A model generated the notes under the pieces. It made no database searches and was not told where the DNA came from. It saw nothing but the letters and a program-made list of their open reading frames with translations. A stretch of 64,000 bases of DNA from Actinomadura hibisca NBRC 15177. GTDB lineage: Bacteria; Actinomycetota; Actinomycetes; Streptosporangiales; Streptosporangiaceae. A program made the position numbers and the translations under genes. The stretch covers positions 50,885 through 114,884 of the forward strand of contig NZ_BCRO01000025.1 in the NCBI RefSeq assembly GCF_001552635.1, given 5' to 3'. Position 1 is the first letter of the stretch. The number at the start of each line of letters is the position of its first letter. Below, piece after piece: positions 51,674-60,826 of this stretch.

Positions 51674-53056
51674 ATGAAGACCCGATCCGTCGCCGTCGTG
51701 GGCACGGCCGCCGCCGTGGCCGCGCTGGGCGCCGCCGCCGTCGCGACCGCCCAGGACGGCCGCGCCAAGACCGCCGCGCCGGTCGCCGCTCCCGCGGCCG
51801 CCGCCAAGCGCCCTCCGGCCCAGCCCGGCGACTTCGACGGCGACGGCCGCCCCGACATCGCCGCGTCGAGCTTCCAGGGCCGCATCCACAACAAGCCGCA
51901 GGGCGGCTTCATCACGGTCGTGCCCTCGCGCAAGGCCGGGCTGGACGTGGCCGGGCGGCAGTTCGTGTCCGCCAACGGCCTCGGCCTCACGATCCCCCGC
52001 GAGTTCGGCGGCTCGACGGACTCGGCCGACTTCGACCGCGACGGCTACGCCGACCTGGTCATCTCCGCCTACGAGGGCGCCCGCGGCGCCATCGTGATCG
52101 CGCACGGCGGCCCCAAGGGCGTGACCGCGCGCAAGACGGTCCTGAAAGCCCCGAACGGCAAGGGGTTCGTGGCGGGCGACTTCAACGGCAACGGCTGGCC
52201 CGACCTCGTGGTCACCGTCGGCCGGAACTCCTACCTGACGTTCCTGGACGTCCGGAACCGGCCGGTCGCGGGCGTGCGGACCACCGTCAAGACGTCGGGC
52301 GAGCTGTACTCGCCGGTCGCCGGCGACGTCAACGGCGACCGCAGGACCGACCTCGTCCTGATGACCTCCCGCGACGACGGCGACGACCTGATGCCCGACC
52401 GGGGCCTGGTGCGGTTCGGCACCGCCAAGGGCCTGGGCGCGACCAAGGTGTTCGCAACCGGCGCCAAGGGCGTGGCCCAGACCTCCGCGACCGGGGACGT
52501 CAACGGCGACGGCCGGGCCGACCTGGTCAACGTCAACCCCTTCAACCGGCGGCAGCTCACCGTGCGGCCGGGCACCAAGACGGGCCTCGGCGCGCTCCGG
52601 GTCGTGACGCTCGGCAAGCAGGAGTTCGGCGACGCGGTCGCCGTCCGCGACGTCAACGGCGACGGCAAGGCCGACGTGGCGGTGGGCCTGCCCGAGACCG
52701 CCGTCGGCGGGCAGCACGCGGCCGGGCGGATCGCGGTGCTGTACGGCGGCAAGGCCGGGCTGACCGCCAAGGGCGCCCGCACCTTCGACAAGAACACCCC
52801 GGGCGTGCCGGGCACCGCCCGCAAGAACGACCAGCTGGGCGCGGACCTGGCGCTGACCGACCTGAACGGCGACCGGCTCGCCGACCTGGTCGTGGGCGCG
52901 CCGAACGACTCCAGCGGCCGGACGGCCGAGGGCCGCGTCTTCGTGCTGTGGGGCGCGCGCGGCGGGATCGGCGTCAAGGGGATCACCACGTTCGGCACCA
53001 AGGAGCTGGGCGTCCAGGGGCGGAACGCGCGCCTCGGCGGCATCCTGCTGCACTGA
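51674..53056 (+). CDS. Secreted FG-GAP/VCBS-repeat (integrin-like beta-propeller) protein
   Basis: 460 residues: a signal peptide ending near AVATAQD, an Ala/Pro-rich spacer, then about six FG-GAP repeats recognised by D-x-(D/N)-G-D-G-x-x-D-(L/I/V) calcium loops: GDFDGDGRPDIAA, ADFDRDGYADLVI, GDFNGNGWPDLVV, GDVNGDRRTDLVL, GDVNGDGRADLVN, RDVNGDGKADVAV and TDLNGDRLADLVV. It likely folds as a seven-bladed propeller outside the cell; many such proteins exist in streptomycetes without known ligands. AGGAGA lies before ATG 51674. Confidence 0.88.
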   Translation: MKTRSVAVVGTAAAVAALGAAAVATAQDGRAKTAAPVAAPAAAAKRPPAQPGDFDGDGRPDIAASSFQGRIHNKPQGGFITVVPSRKAGLDVAGRQFVSANGLGLTIPREFGGSTDSADFDRDGYADLVISAYEGARGAIVIAHGGPKGVTARKTVLKAPNGKGFVAGDFNGNGWPDLVVTVGRNSYLTFLDVRNRPVAGVRTTVKTSGELYSPVAGDVNGDRRTDLVLMTSRDDGDDLMPDRGLVRFGTAKGLGATKVFATGAKGVAQTSATGDVNGDGRADLVNVNPFNRRQLTVRPGTKTGLGALRVVTLGKQEFGDAVAVRDVNGDGKADVAVGLPETAVGGQHAAGRIAVLYGGKAGLTAKGARTFDKNTPGVPGTARKNDQLGADLALTDLNGDRLADLVVGAPNDSSGRTAEGRVFVLWGARGGIGVKGITTFGTKELGVQGRNARLGGILLH

Positions 53057-53072
53057 TCCCCGCACCGGGCAT

Positions 53073-53113
53073 GACGAAGGGCGGGCGGCTCCGGGAGCCG
53101 CCCGCCCTTCGTC
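53073..53113. terminator. Bidirectional terminator between FG-GAP gene and glnA2
   Basis: A 19-bp perfect stem, GACGAAGGGCGGGCGGCTC with its complement, around loop CGG; AACGACG rather than a T-run follows. Confidence 0.75.
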
Positions 53114-53118
53114 CGTCG

Positions 53119-54480
53119 TTACAGGACCTCGATGAGGCGCTTGCGCTCGTACTCGGTGACCTGGCGGCGGTAGTCCTCCCACTCCTGGCGCTTGTTGCGC
53201 AGGAAGAAGTCGAACACGTGCTCGCCCAGCACGTCGGCCATCAGCTCGCTGCGCTCCATCGCGTGGATCGCCTCGTCCAGGCTCTGCGGCAGCGGCTCGA
53301 TGCCCATCGCGCGGCGCTCGGCGGAGGTGAGCGCCCACACGTCGTCCTCGGCGCCCGGGGGCAGCTCGTAGCCCTCCTCGATGCCCTTCAGGCCCGCGCC
53401 CAGGACCGCCGCGAACGCCAGGTAGGGGTTGGCGGCGGTGTCCAGCGACCGGAACTCGATGCGGGTCGCGTGGCCCTTGTGCGGCTTGTACATCGGCACC
53501 CGGACCAGCGCCGAGCGGTTGTTGTGGCCCCAGCAGATGTAGGACGGGGCCTCGCCGCCCGCGCCCGCCGTCGAGCCGACGCCGCCCCACAGCCGCTTGT
53601 AGGAGTTGACCCACTGGTTGCAGATGGCGGTCAGCTCGGCCGAGTGCCGCAGCAGCCCGGCGATGAACGCGCGGCCGACCTTGGAGAGCTGGAACTCCGC
53701 GCCCGGCTCGTAGAAGGCGTTGCGGTCGCCCTCGAACAACGACATGTGGGTGTGCATGCCCGAGCCCGGCTGGTCGGTGAACAGCTTGGGCATGAAGGAG
53801 GCGAACACGCCCTGCTCCAGCGCGACCTCCTTCATGACCAGGCGGAAGGTCATGATGTTGTCGGCGGTGGTGAGCGCGTCGGCGTAGCGCAGGTCGATCT
53901 CCTGCTGGCCGGGGCCGCCCTCGTGGTGGCTGAACTCCACCGAGATGCCCATGGCCTCCAGCATGGTGATCGCGTTGCGCCGGAAGTCGTGCGCGGCGCT
54001 GTGCGGGGTGTGGTCGAAGTAGCCGCCCGAGTCCACCGGCACCGGCTCGCGGCCGTCCTCGGGCCGGTCCTTGAGCAGGTAGAACTCGATCTCGGGGTGG
54101 GTGTAGAAGGTGAAGCCGAGGTCGGCGGCGCGCGCCAGGGTGCGCTTCAGCACATAGCGCGGGTCGGCGAAGCTGGGGGTGCCGTCGGGCATGAGGATGT
54201 CGCAGAACATGCGGGCCACGCCGGGCGACTCGCTGCGCCAGGGCAGCACCTGGAAGGTCGCCGGGTCCGGCTTGGCGATCATGTCGGCCTCGTAGACGCG
54301 GGCGAAGCCCTGCACCGCCGAGCCGTCGAAGCCGATGCCCTCGGCGAAGGCGCCCTCCAGCTCGGCCGGGGCGACCGCCACAGACTTCAGGAACCCCTGC
54401 ACGTCGGTGAACCACAGCCGGATGAAGCGGATGTCGCGCTCCTCCAGCGTGCGGAGCACGAACTCCTGCTGACGGTCCAA
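53119..54480 (-). CDS. glnA2: Glutamine synthetase type I (alpha-like, GlnA2)
   Basis: 453 residues. GFDGSAVQGF, HPEIEFYLLKD, HHEGGPGQQEIDLR, DQPGSGMHTHMSLF and RIEFRSLDTAANPYLAF are all present. At the position of the adenylylated Tyr of GlnA1 it has EDDVWALTSAE, so it lacks the Tyr and should escape GlnE. It matches M. tuberculosis GlnA2 (Rv2222c). The best start is TTG 54480 with GAGGGAGAAGG upstream; ATG 54522 would add 14 residues of unconserved sequence. Confidence 0.94.
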   Translation of the reverse strand: MDRQQEFVLRTLEERDIRFIRLWFTDVQGFLKSVAVAPAELEGAFAEGIGFDGSAVQGFARVYEADMIAKPDPATFQVLPWRSESPGVARMFCDILMPDGTPSFADPRYVLKRTLARAADLGFTFYTHPEIEFYLLKDRPEDGREPVPVDSGGYFDHTPHSAAHDFRRNAITMLEAMGISVEFSHHEGGPGQQEIDLRYADALTTADNIMTFRLVMKEVALEQGVFASFMPKLFTDQPGSGMHTHMSLFEGDRNAFYEPGAEFQLSKVGRAFIAGLLRHSAELTAICNQWVNSYKRLWGGVGSTAGAGGEAPSYICWGHNNRSALVRVPMYKPHKGHATRIEFRSLDTAANPYLAFAAVLGAGLKGIEEGYELPPGAEDDVWALTSAERRAMGIEPLPQSLDEAIHAMERSELMADVLGEHVFDFFLRNKRQEWEDYRRQVTEYERKRLIEVL

Positions 54481-54608
54481 AGCCTTCTCCCTCGGTGAAG
54501 CGGTGCCGGCCCTACGGCCCATGCCCGCGCCGGACGCGGTCTAACGGTGGTGACGGTGTTCGCGCAGGTGTCGGCGGGTCCGGACACCTCGCAGTATGCC
54601 CCGCCGCT

Positions 54609-54624
54609 GTTACCGCGACGTTAC
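54609..54624 (-). promoter_or_regulatory. Candidate GlnR-type half-site pair before glnA2
   Basis: On the minus strand GTAAC-N6-GTAAC; the spacing equals that of the GlnR box before glnA1 but the second half-site is GTAAC rather than GAAAC. It is 129 bases before the TTG. The rest of the 240-base gap between glnA2 and the ABC operon has no clear feature. Confidence 0.4.
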
Positions 54625-54763
54625 AGACCCCGGGCGCGCGGACCCGGGCCCTGGCGACCGGCGCCGGAGCGACGCGGGCGACACCCCAAACTCTGCCATA
54701 TGCCCCGGGGTGCGCACAGCAGCGTCCGCTGCCGTGACGCCTTACCCCGGGGCAGGCGGCGGC

Positions 54764-55597
54764 TCACTCCCCGGCGGTCTTCCCGGCGGTGGGGCCGGAG
54801 GGCCCGGAGCCGGACGGCCCGGCCTCGTCGAGCCCGGCGTCGCCGAACCCGGCGGCCGCGGGGTTCAGCACCCGCGACAGGAACACCCGGGTCCGCTCGT
54901 GCCGCGGCTCGACGATCACCTGGGACGGCGGGCCCTGCTCGACCACGACCCCGCCGTCCATGAACACCACCCGGTCGGCGACCTCGCGGGCGAAGCTCAT
55001 CTCGTGCGTCACCACCAGCATGGTCATGCCGTCCAGCGCCAGCTTGCGCATGACGCCGAGCACGTCGCCGACCAGCTCGGGGTCCAGCGCCGAGGTGGGC
55101 TCGTCGAACAACATCACCTCCGGGCCCATGGCCAGGGCGCGGGCGATCGCCACCCGCTGCTGCTGGCCGCCCGACAGCTGCGCCGGATAGGAGCCGATCT
55201 TGTCGGCGAGGCCGACCCGCTCCAGGTTCTCGCGCGCGACGCGCTCGGCCTCGGCCTTGCCGCGCTTCAGCACCTTGCGCTGGGCCACGGTGACGTTGCC
55301 GAGCGCGGTGAGGTGCGGGAACAGGTTGAACGACTGGAACACCATGCCGATGCGCCGCCGCGCCGCGTCGATGTCCACGTCCGGGTCGGTGATCTCGGTC
55401 CCGACCACCCGCACGGTCCCGGCCGAGGGCTCCTCCAGCAGGTTCACGCAGCGCAGCAGCGTGGACTTGCCCGAGCCGGACGGCCCGATGACGCAGACCA
55501 CCTCGCCGGGCTCGACCCGCAGGTCGATGCCGCGCAGGACCTCGTTGGCCCCGAACGCCTTGTGCAGGCCCTCGATCTCGATGGCGCCGCCGGTCAT
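54764..55597 (-). CDS. Amino-acid ABC transporter ATP-binding protein
   Basis: 277 residues. [15 protein letters not shown] (Walker A), [18 protein letters not shown] (Q-loop of the polar amino-acid subfamily), [19 protein letters not shown] (signature), [16 protein letters not shown] (Walker B) and [14 protein letters not shown] (H-loop). A Gly/Ser/Pro tail of about 30 residues is unusual. ATG 55597 overlaps the permease stop (ATGA). Gln or Glu are likely substrates given the glnA2 neighbour (inference). Confidence 0.94.
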   Translation of the reverse strand: MTGGAIEIEGLHKAFGANEVLRGIDLRVEPGEVVCVIGPSGSGKSTLLRCVNLLEEPSAGTVRVVGTEITDPDVDIDAARRRIGMVFQSFNLFPHLTALGNVTVAQRKVLKRGKAEAERVARENLERVGLADKIGSYPAQLSGGQQQRVAIARALAMGPEVMLFDEPTSALDPELVGDVLGVMRKLALDGMTMLVVTHEMSFAREVADRVVFMDGGVVVEQGPPSQVIVEPRHERTRVFLSRVLNPAAAGFGDAGLDEAGPSGSGPSGPTAGKTAGE

Positions 55598-56424
55598 CGC
55601 CGCTCCTTCCGCTGCCGGGCCTCCAGCCACCGGGCCAGCAGGCTCAGCGGGATCGTGATCAGCAGGTAGCACACGCCCGCCACCACGATCGGGGTGCTGT
55701 TGCCGAGCTGGCCGGCCAGGTCCCGGCCGAACTTGGTGAGGTCCCGGTACTCCAGCGCGATGCCGAGGAACAGCACCAGCGAGGAGTCCTTGCACAGCAG
55801 CACGATCTGGTTGGTCATCGGCGGGATGATGATCCGGAACGCCTGCGGCAGGATGATGGTGCGCATCGCCCGGAAGTAGGGCATGCCCAGCGACCGGGCC
55901 GCCTCCATCTGCCCCTTGGGCACCGCCTCGATGCCCGCCCGGATGATCTCGGCGACGTAGGCGGCCGCCGCGACCCCGAGCGCGACCCCGGCCTGGCCGA
56001 CCACCCCGCCGGGGATGGTGGCGCCGGGGAAGGCGAACGGCACGCCGACGCCCACGAAGATGAAGATCAGCAGCAGCGGCAGGCCGCGGAACACCTCGAT
56101 GTAGGCGATGGCGAACCAGCGGTAGGGCGCCGCCGACGACAGCCGCATCAGCGCCACCACCAGGCCCACCACCAGCCCGATGCCGAAGCCGACCAGGGTG
56201 TACAGGGCGGTGTTGCGCAGCCCGATCGTCAGGATCTCCGGGAACAGGTCCCGGGCCTTGGCGGGGTCGGCGAAGTTCTGCTGGAGCGTCGGCCAGTCGG
56301 CGGTCACCGCGACCACCGCGACGATCACCACGAACAGCGCGTACTGGCCGCCGAGGGAGACGCGGCGGCGCTGCCGGGGCGTCAGCCGCCCCGACGGCGC
56401 CGCCGCCACGGTGTCGGCCGTCAC
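55594..56424 (-). CDS. Amino-acid ABC transporter permease
   Basis: 276 residues with five to six membrane helices. The His/Glu/Gln family signature [25 protein letters not shown] (EAA loop) contacts the ATPase; [16 protein letters not shown] is the N-terminal permease motif. One permease gene serves as a homodimer. GTG 56424 overlaps the binding-protein stop (GTGA), so all three ABC genes are coupled. Confidence 0.92.
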   Translation of the reverse strand: MTADTVAAAPSGRLTPRQRRRVSLGGQYALFVVIVAVVAVTADWPTLQQNFADPAKARDLFPEILTIGLRNTALYTLVGFGIGLVVGLVVALMRLSSAAPYRWFAIAYIEVFRGLPLLLIFIFVGVGVPFAFPGATIPGGVVGQAGVALGVAAAAYVAEIIRAGIEAVPKGQMEAARSLGMPYFRAMRTIILPQAFRIIIPPMTNQIVLLCKDSSLVLFLGIALEYRDLTKFGRDLAGQLGNSTPIVVAGVCYLLITIPLSLLARWLEARQRKERR

Positions 56425-57245
56425 GAGGCCCCGCCGTCCTTGGGCATCGGACCGATCCACTTCTCGTAGATGGTCTTGTAGGTGCCGTTGCCCCGCGCCT
56501 CGGCGATGGCCTGGTCGGTCATCTCGACCAGCTTGGGGTTGTGGCCCTTGCGGAACCACAGGCCGTACTGCTCGCCGGTGTCGAGGTTGGCCACGATCTC
56601 GTACTTGGCGTTCGCCGGGTCCTTCAGCCAGCCCTGCACGACCGGGTAGTCCTGCACGATGACGTCCACCTGGCCGGTGCGCAGGCCGTCCAGCTCGGCC
56701 AGCGAGTTGTCGAAGGAGCGGGGGTTGTGGCCCTTCTCCTTGACGTGGTCCTCACCGGTGGTCGACGCCTGCGAACCGAGCTTCAGCTTCTTGTTCTTGA
56801 CGTCGTCCAGCGAGGTGATCCCGCTGCCCTTCTTGGCCATCAGCGCCTGGGTCGCGTCGAAGTAGGGCTTGGAGACGTCCATGGTGGCGACCCGGTCCGG
56901 CTTGATCGTCATGCCGCCCATGACGATGTCGCACTTGCCGGCGTTCAGCGCCGAGCCGGTCTTCATGGTCTCGAACGGGGTGTCCACGACCTTCTGGGTG
57001 ACGCCCAGCTTCTTGGCCACCAGGTCCACCAGGTCGACGTCGAAGCCGACGACCTTCCCATCTTTCTCGACCTGGAAAGGCGGGTATGGCAAGTGCGTGC
57101 ACGAGGTGAGGGCGCCTTCCTTGATCAGCTTCACGCCCTGCACGGTGGCGCCCTCGTTCCCGCCGCCGCAACCGGTGGCGGCGGTCAGCGTCAGCGCGGC
57201 GGTGGCCGCGGCCAGTGCCCAACGGCGGGGGGTTCGTCCGGACAC
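56421..57245 (-). CDS. Amino-acid ABC transporter substrate-binding lipoprotein
   Basis: 274 residues, first gene of the importer operon. The signal ends in lipobox [10 protein letters not shown]. The SBP_bac_3 domain has [23 protein letters not shown], the [14 protein letters not shown] motif and [19 protein letters not shown]. Only extracytoplasmic Cys outside the lipobox (TSC and GKC) could form a disulfide. GTG 57245 has CAGGAGG five bases upstream; the longer frame to 57335 has no support. Confidence 0.9.
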   Translation of the reverse strand: MSGRTPRRWALAAATAALTLTAATGCGGGNEGATVQGVKLIKEGALTSCTHLPYPPFQVEKDGKVVGFDVDLVDLVAKKLGVTQKVVDTPFETMKTGSALNAGKCDIVMGGMTIKPDRVATMDVSKPYFDATQALMAKKGSGITSLDDVKNKKLKLGSQASTTGEDHVKEKGHNPRSFDNSLAELDGLRTGQVDVIVQDYPVVQGWLKDPANAKYEIVANLDTGEQYGLWFRKGHNPKLVEMTDQAIAEARGNGTYKTIYEKWIGPMPKDGGAS

Positions 57246-57394
57246 GTGTCCTCCTGTATCGGTCCTGCAGATCACCGAACTATGCCACGCGCGGCCCTTG
57301 ACGGACACGCACAGATAGGTCACGGTCCAGGTCACGCCCGTTTTCCGAAACTTGACGTGGCGGTCGTCTCACCCGGCCGGTGGAGATCATTAAC

Positions 57395-58561
57395 GTGGGC
57401 CGGGTCGTGGACCACTCACTGCTGCTGCTCTCGCTGACCGATCGCGCGCCCGCGCTGGCCGCCCCTTCGGTGCCGCATCCGGACGCCCGTCCCCTGGGCG
57501 AGCGGGTGGGCACCTGGGCGCGCGCCCAAGGCCTGGTGCTGGGCGACCCGGACGCCTCGCCGCTCGGCCGCGCCCGCTGCGACCGGCTGGCCGCGCGGGT
57601 CTTCCCGACCGCCGCCCTGGACCGCGTCGAGCTGGTCTCGCGCTGGCTGACGTGGGCGTTCACGCTGGACGACACGCTCGACGAGACCCCGCTCGGCGGC
57701 AGCGCGACCGCCGTGCTCGGGCTGTACGAGGACCTGCTGGCGTCGGTGCGGCGCGGCCACGCCCGGCCCGGCGCGCGCCCGCTGGAGAGCACGCTGGTGG
57801 ACCTGTGGCGGGCGACCGTCCCGGGGATGAGCCGCGACTGGCGGCGGCGGTTCCTGCTGCACATGGAGGAGCACCGGGCGGGCTGCGCGGAGGAGGCGGT
57901 GACCCGCCGCACCGGCGACGCCCCGACGTTGTCGGGCTATCCGGCGCAACGGCGGCGGTCGGCCGCGCCGTTCCTGTTCGACCTGGTCGAGCCGGCGCTC
58001 GGCGTGGAGCTGCCCGCCCGGCTGACGACCGCCCCGCCGTGGAAGACGCTGCTGGAGGGCACCGCGGACCTGGTGGCGTGGAGCAACGACGTGGCGTCGC
58101 ACGCCCGCGAGGCCGAGCGCGGCGGCGCGCACAACCATGTGACGGTGCTGGCGGCGGCGTACGGGTTCGAGTCGGCGCAGGCGGCGGGCTGGGTGGTGGA
58201 CCGCATGGCCCACCGCGCGGCGGACGTCGCGGCGGCGGCGCGGACGCTGGACGCCGACCTGGACCGGTTCCGCTTCACCGCCGAGGAGCGCGCGGTGACG
58301 GCGCGGGTCGCGCGGGTGCTGCTGGACGTCCCGCGCGCGCATCTGGACTGGCTCACCGAGTCCGGCCGCTACCGGGCCGCCGTCGAGCAGCCGTGGGAGG
58401 CACCGCCGCTGCGCCCGCGCAAACGCAAGCGCCCGCAGCCGGTCGAAGAAGTAGCGCAGGTACCGGTCGAAAAGGTCCCGCAGCCGCCCGTCGAGATGAG
58501 CCAGCCGCAACCCGACCGCAAGCCGCGCGGCCTGCTGGACGTGCTGGAATCACTGGACTGA
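57395..58561 (+). CDS. Class I terpene synthase with Pro/Gln/Val-Glu C-terminal extension
   Basis: 388 residues. SRWLTWAFTLDDTLDETP has the metal-binding DDxxDE (Asp92-Glu97) and LVAWSNDVASHAREAERGG the NDxxSxxxE triad (Asn231-Glu239). GRYRAAVEQPW near 325 has the RY pair. The rest is all-helical. These motifs indicate an ionisation-type cyclase for farnesyl or geranyl diphosphate; the product is unknown. After residue 340 a basic patch (RPRKRKRPQP) and a Val-Glu/Pro-Gln repeat extend it about 45 residues beyond the fold. GTG 57395 has GGTGGAG 9 bases upstream; GTGs at 57380 and 57407 are alternatives. Confidence 0.83.
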   Translation: MGRVVDHSLLLLSLTDRAPALAAPSVPHPDARPLGERVGTWARAQGLVLGDPDASPLGRARCDRLAARVFPTAALDRVELVSRWLTWAFTLDDTLDETPLGGSATAVLGLYEDLLASVRRGHARPGARPLESTLVDLWRATVPGMSRDWRRRFLLHMEEHRAGCAEEAVTRRTGDAPTLSGYPAQRRRSAAPFLFDLVEPALGVELPARLTTAPPWKTLLEGTADLVAWSNDVASHAREAERGGAHNHVTVLAAAYGFESAQAAGWVVDRMAHRAADVAAAARTLDADLDRFRFTAEERAVTARVARVLLDVPRAHLDWLTESGRYRAAVEQPWEAPPLRPRKRKRPQPVEEVAQVPVEKVPQPPVEMSQPQPDRKPRGLLDVLESLD

Positions 58562-58566
58562 GCCGG

Positions 58567-59520
58567 TCACTGGGCTGAGCCCGCCAGCATGTCCCCGGCC
58601 CGGGTGCGCTGGTACAACACCCGACGCCCCAGCCGTTGCCCCGTCACCAGCCCGCAACCCCGGAGCACGCCGAGGTGCTGGCTGATCGCGCCGGGCGTGA
58701 CGCCCAGCCGCCGGGCCAGTTCCGTCGTGGAGGCCGGGGTCGCGAGGGCGGTCAGGATGTGGGCGCGGCCGCGTCCGATCAGCGCCGCGAGGGCGTCGGG
58801 CGGGGCGGCGGGCCGCGTCTCCCACAGCGTGGCCACGCCGTAGGGCGGATAGCTGAGCATGGGCTGGTAGGGCGGCACCATGACCGACACATCAGGCCAG
58901 ACGAACACGCTGGGCACCAGCAGCAGCCCGCGTCCCTGCAACTCCGCCCAGAAGTCCCAAGGCCGCTCGACCGTCAGAGTCCCAGCCCGCCAGCGAACAG
59001 CCCCGTGCAGATCGGCGAACACGCCCTCGGCCCCCACGGCGGCCAGCGCCCGCGTCCGGCGCAGCACGTCCCCTTCCAGCAGGTCGTGGATCCGGTCCCA
59101 GTACGGCAGCAGGGCGGCCTCCCAGAACCCTTCCAAAAGCTCGCAGATCTCGGCCAGGACGCGTTCGGGCTCAGCAACCAGCGGCCACAGCGCGGGGTTG
59201 CTCTCCGCCGCCCGTCCCAGCTCGTGGGCGACGACGTCCGGCGGGGTGGCCCGGACGGTGGCCAGCTCGGCGGCGAAGTCGGGCAGCGGCGTGGCGGGCG
59301 GCGGCGTGAGGAAGTCGGGGATGTACCCGGCCGAGGGCACCAGGGAGCGCAACGTCTCGAACCCGCGCGTCCGAGGGCGGACCGACCGGACCCAGGGCAG
59401 GTGCAGGGCGTGCCGGGCGGGCTCGTTCAGCACCCGGAGGCTGTGCACCAGCTCCCACAGCGGCGAGAACGCGAACCGGACGCGGGCCGCGTCGTCGGTG
59501 GCGAAGACGAACTCGATCAT
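58567..59520 (-). CDS. DUF5937/ArsR-like winged-helix transcriptional regulator
   Basis: 317 residues. The first 220 residues match the DUF5937 sensor-like domain (FAFSPLWELVHSLRVL, DVSVMVPPYQPMLSYPPYGVATLWE). The last 80 form an ArsR winged helix: GRGRAHILTALATPASTTELARRLGVTPGAISQHLGVLRGCGLV. No Cys metal site is evident. It is divergent from an MFS exporter gene 60 bases away, the usual pairing of regulator and pump. Confidence 0.86.
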   Translation of the reverse strand: MIEFVFATDDAARVRFAFSPLWELVHSLRVLNEPARHALHLPWVRSVRPRTRGFETLRSLVPSAGYIPDFLTPPPATPLPDFAAELATVRATPPDVVAHELGRAAESNPALWPLVAEPERVLAEICELLEGFWEAALLPYWDRIHDLLEGDVLRRTRALAAVGAEGVFADLHGAVRWRAGTLTVERPWDFWAELQGRGLLLVPSVFVWPDVSVMVPPYQPMLSYPPYGVATLWETRPAAPPDALAALIGRGRAHILTALATPASTTELARRLGVTPGAISQHLGVLRGCGLVTGQRLGRRVLYQRTRAGDMLAGSAQ

Positions 59521-59580
59521 GACCGGACCATTGAGCCCAGCCTAAATGAGTTTCGCGGCGCGTCCTCCCCCACCAGGGTC

Positions 59581-60804
59581 ATGCGCATGACGACCGCCGC
59601 CCTCCCGCGCATGCCCGCCTTCCTGCACACCAGGGTGGGCGGCTTCCCGCGCCCGTACTGGGCGCTCTGGACCGGCACGCTGGTCAACCGCCTCGGCACG
59701 ATGGTCGAGCCGTTCCTCGGCCTGTACCTGATGACCGCGCGCGGCCTGTCGCTGGCCCAGGCGGGCCTGGTGGCGGCGACGCTGGGCGCGGGCTCGCTGG
59801 CCTCGCAGGTGCTCGGCGGCTTCCTGGCCGACCGGATCGGCCGCCGGATCACGATGGTGGGCGGCACCACGGCCACCGGCGCGGCGATGCTGGCGCTCGG
59901 CTACGCGCAGGGCATGGCCGTGATCATGGCGGCGGCCCTGCTGCTCGGCCTCGCCAAGGACATGTACCGGCCCGCCTCGCACGCGATGCTCGCCGACATC
60001 ATCGACCCCGCCGACCGGCCGCGCGCGTTCGCGCTGCTGTTCTGGGCGATCAACCTGGGCTGGGCGGCCGCGATGGTGACCGGCGGGCTGCTGGCGCAGC
60101 AGGGCTACCTGTGGCTGTTCTGGATCGACGCCGCCACGTGCGCGGCGTTCGGCCTGCTGGTCTGGCGGGCGATCCCGGAGACGCGCCCGGCCCGCACCGA
60201 CGACGGGCCGTCCGCCGGGAGCTGGCGGCAGGTGGCGGGCGACCGGGTGCTGCTCGGCTACGCGGCGATCATGCTGGCCTACGTCTTCGTGCTGATGCAG
60301 GCCATGACCACGATGCCGCTGGCGATGCGCGAGCTGGGCCTCGGACCGCGCGACTACGGGGTGGCGATCGCGGCGAACGGCGTGCTGATCGTCGCCGTGC
60401 AGCCGCTGATCGGGGCGTGGCTGGCGCGCCGCGACCGGTCCCGGGTGCTGGCGGCCGGATTTGTCCTGGTGGGCGTCGGCTACGGCCTGACGACGCTGGC
60501 GACGACGGTGTGGGAGTTCATCGCCACGATCCTGGTCTGGTCGGTCGGCGAGATCATCACCTCGGCCGTGGTGCAGGCCGTGGTGGCGGACCTGGCGCCG
60601 CCGCACCTGCGCGGCCGGTACGCCGCGACGTTCGGCCTGGCGTGGTCGGGCGGCTTCCTGCTGGCCCCGCTCGGCGGCACGCAGCTACTGGGTGTCAGCG
60701 CGGCCGCCCTGTGGCTGACGTGCCTCGGCGTCAGCCTGGCCACGGCGGCGGCGATCCTGGCGCTGGGCCCAGCGATCCGCCGCCGCAGCTTCTCGTCAGA
60801 CTGA
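59581..60804 (+). CDS. MFS transporter, drug-efflux type
   Basis: 407 residues, twelve membrane helices. GFLADRIGRRITMVGG is the A-motif loop between helices 2 and 3; AWLARRDRSRVL is the equivalent loop in the second half. It resembles actinobacterial multidrug exporters; the substrate is unknown. The ArsR-type gene opposite probably controls it. ATG 59581 or 59587 are both possible; the first is used. The open frame extends far upstream but runs through the opposite gene. Confidence 0.88.
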   Translation: MRMTTAALPRMPAFLHTRVGGFPRPYWALWTGTLVNRLGTMVEPFLGLYLMTARGLSLAQAGLVAATLGAGSLASQVLGGFLADRIGRRITMVGGTTATGAAMLALGYAQGMAVIMAAALLLGLAKDMYRPASHAMLADIIDPADRPRAFALLFWAINLGWAAAMVTGGLLAQQGYLWLFWIDAATCAAFGLLVWRAIPETRPARTDDGPSAGSWRQVAGDRVLLGYAAIMLAYVFVLMQAMTTMPLAMRELGLGPRDYGVAIAANGVLIVAVQPLIGAWLARRDRSRVLAAGFVLVGVGYGLTTLATTVWEFIATILVWSVGEIITSAVVQAVVADLAPPHLRGRYAATFGLAWSGGFLLAPLGGTQLLGVSAAALWLTCLGVSLATAAAILALGPAIRRRSFSSD

Positions 60805-60809
60805 CGAGA
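60791..60809 (+). promoter_or_regulatory. Perfect palindrome before nadE (TCGTC-N5-GACGA)
   Basis: TCTCGTCAG-A-CTGACGAGA is a perfect inverted repeat 18 bases before the nadE start, immediately upstream of the -10 box. Its inner arms, TCGTC and GACGA with 5 bases between, equal those before nadA. Confidence 0.6.
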
Positions 60810-60814
60810 CCCGC

Positions 60815-60826
60815 TACGCTGGCCCC
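60815..60826 (+). promoter_or_regulatory. -10 box for leaderless nadE
   Basis: TACGCT lies 6 bases before GTG 60827, just after the palindrome. Confidence 0.55.

Noticed and set aside
48403..54498. A 2031-codon open frame on the plus strand
   Set aside because: It runs opposite glnE and glnA2 and through the FG-GAP gene in another frame. Its translation is Gly/Arg/His/Gln-rich with no domain; it is a high-GC shadow.
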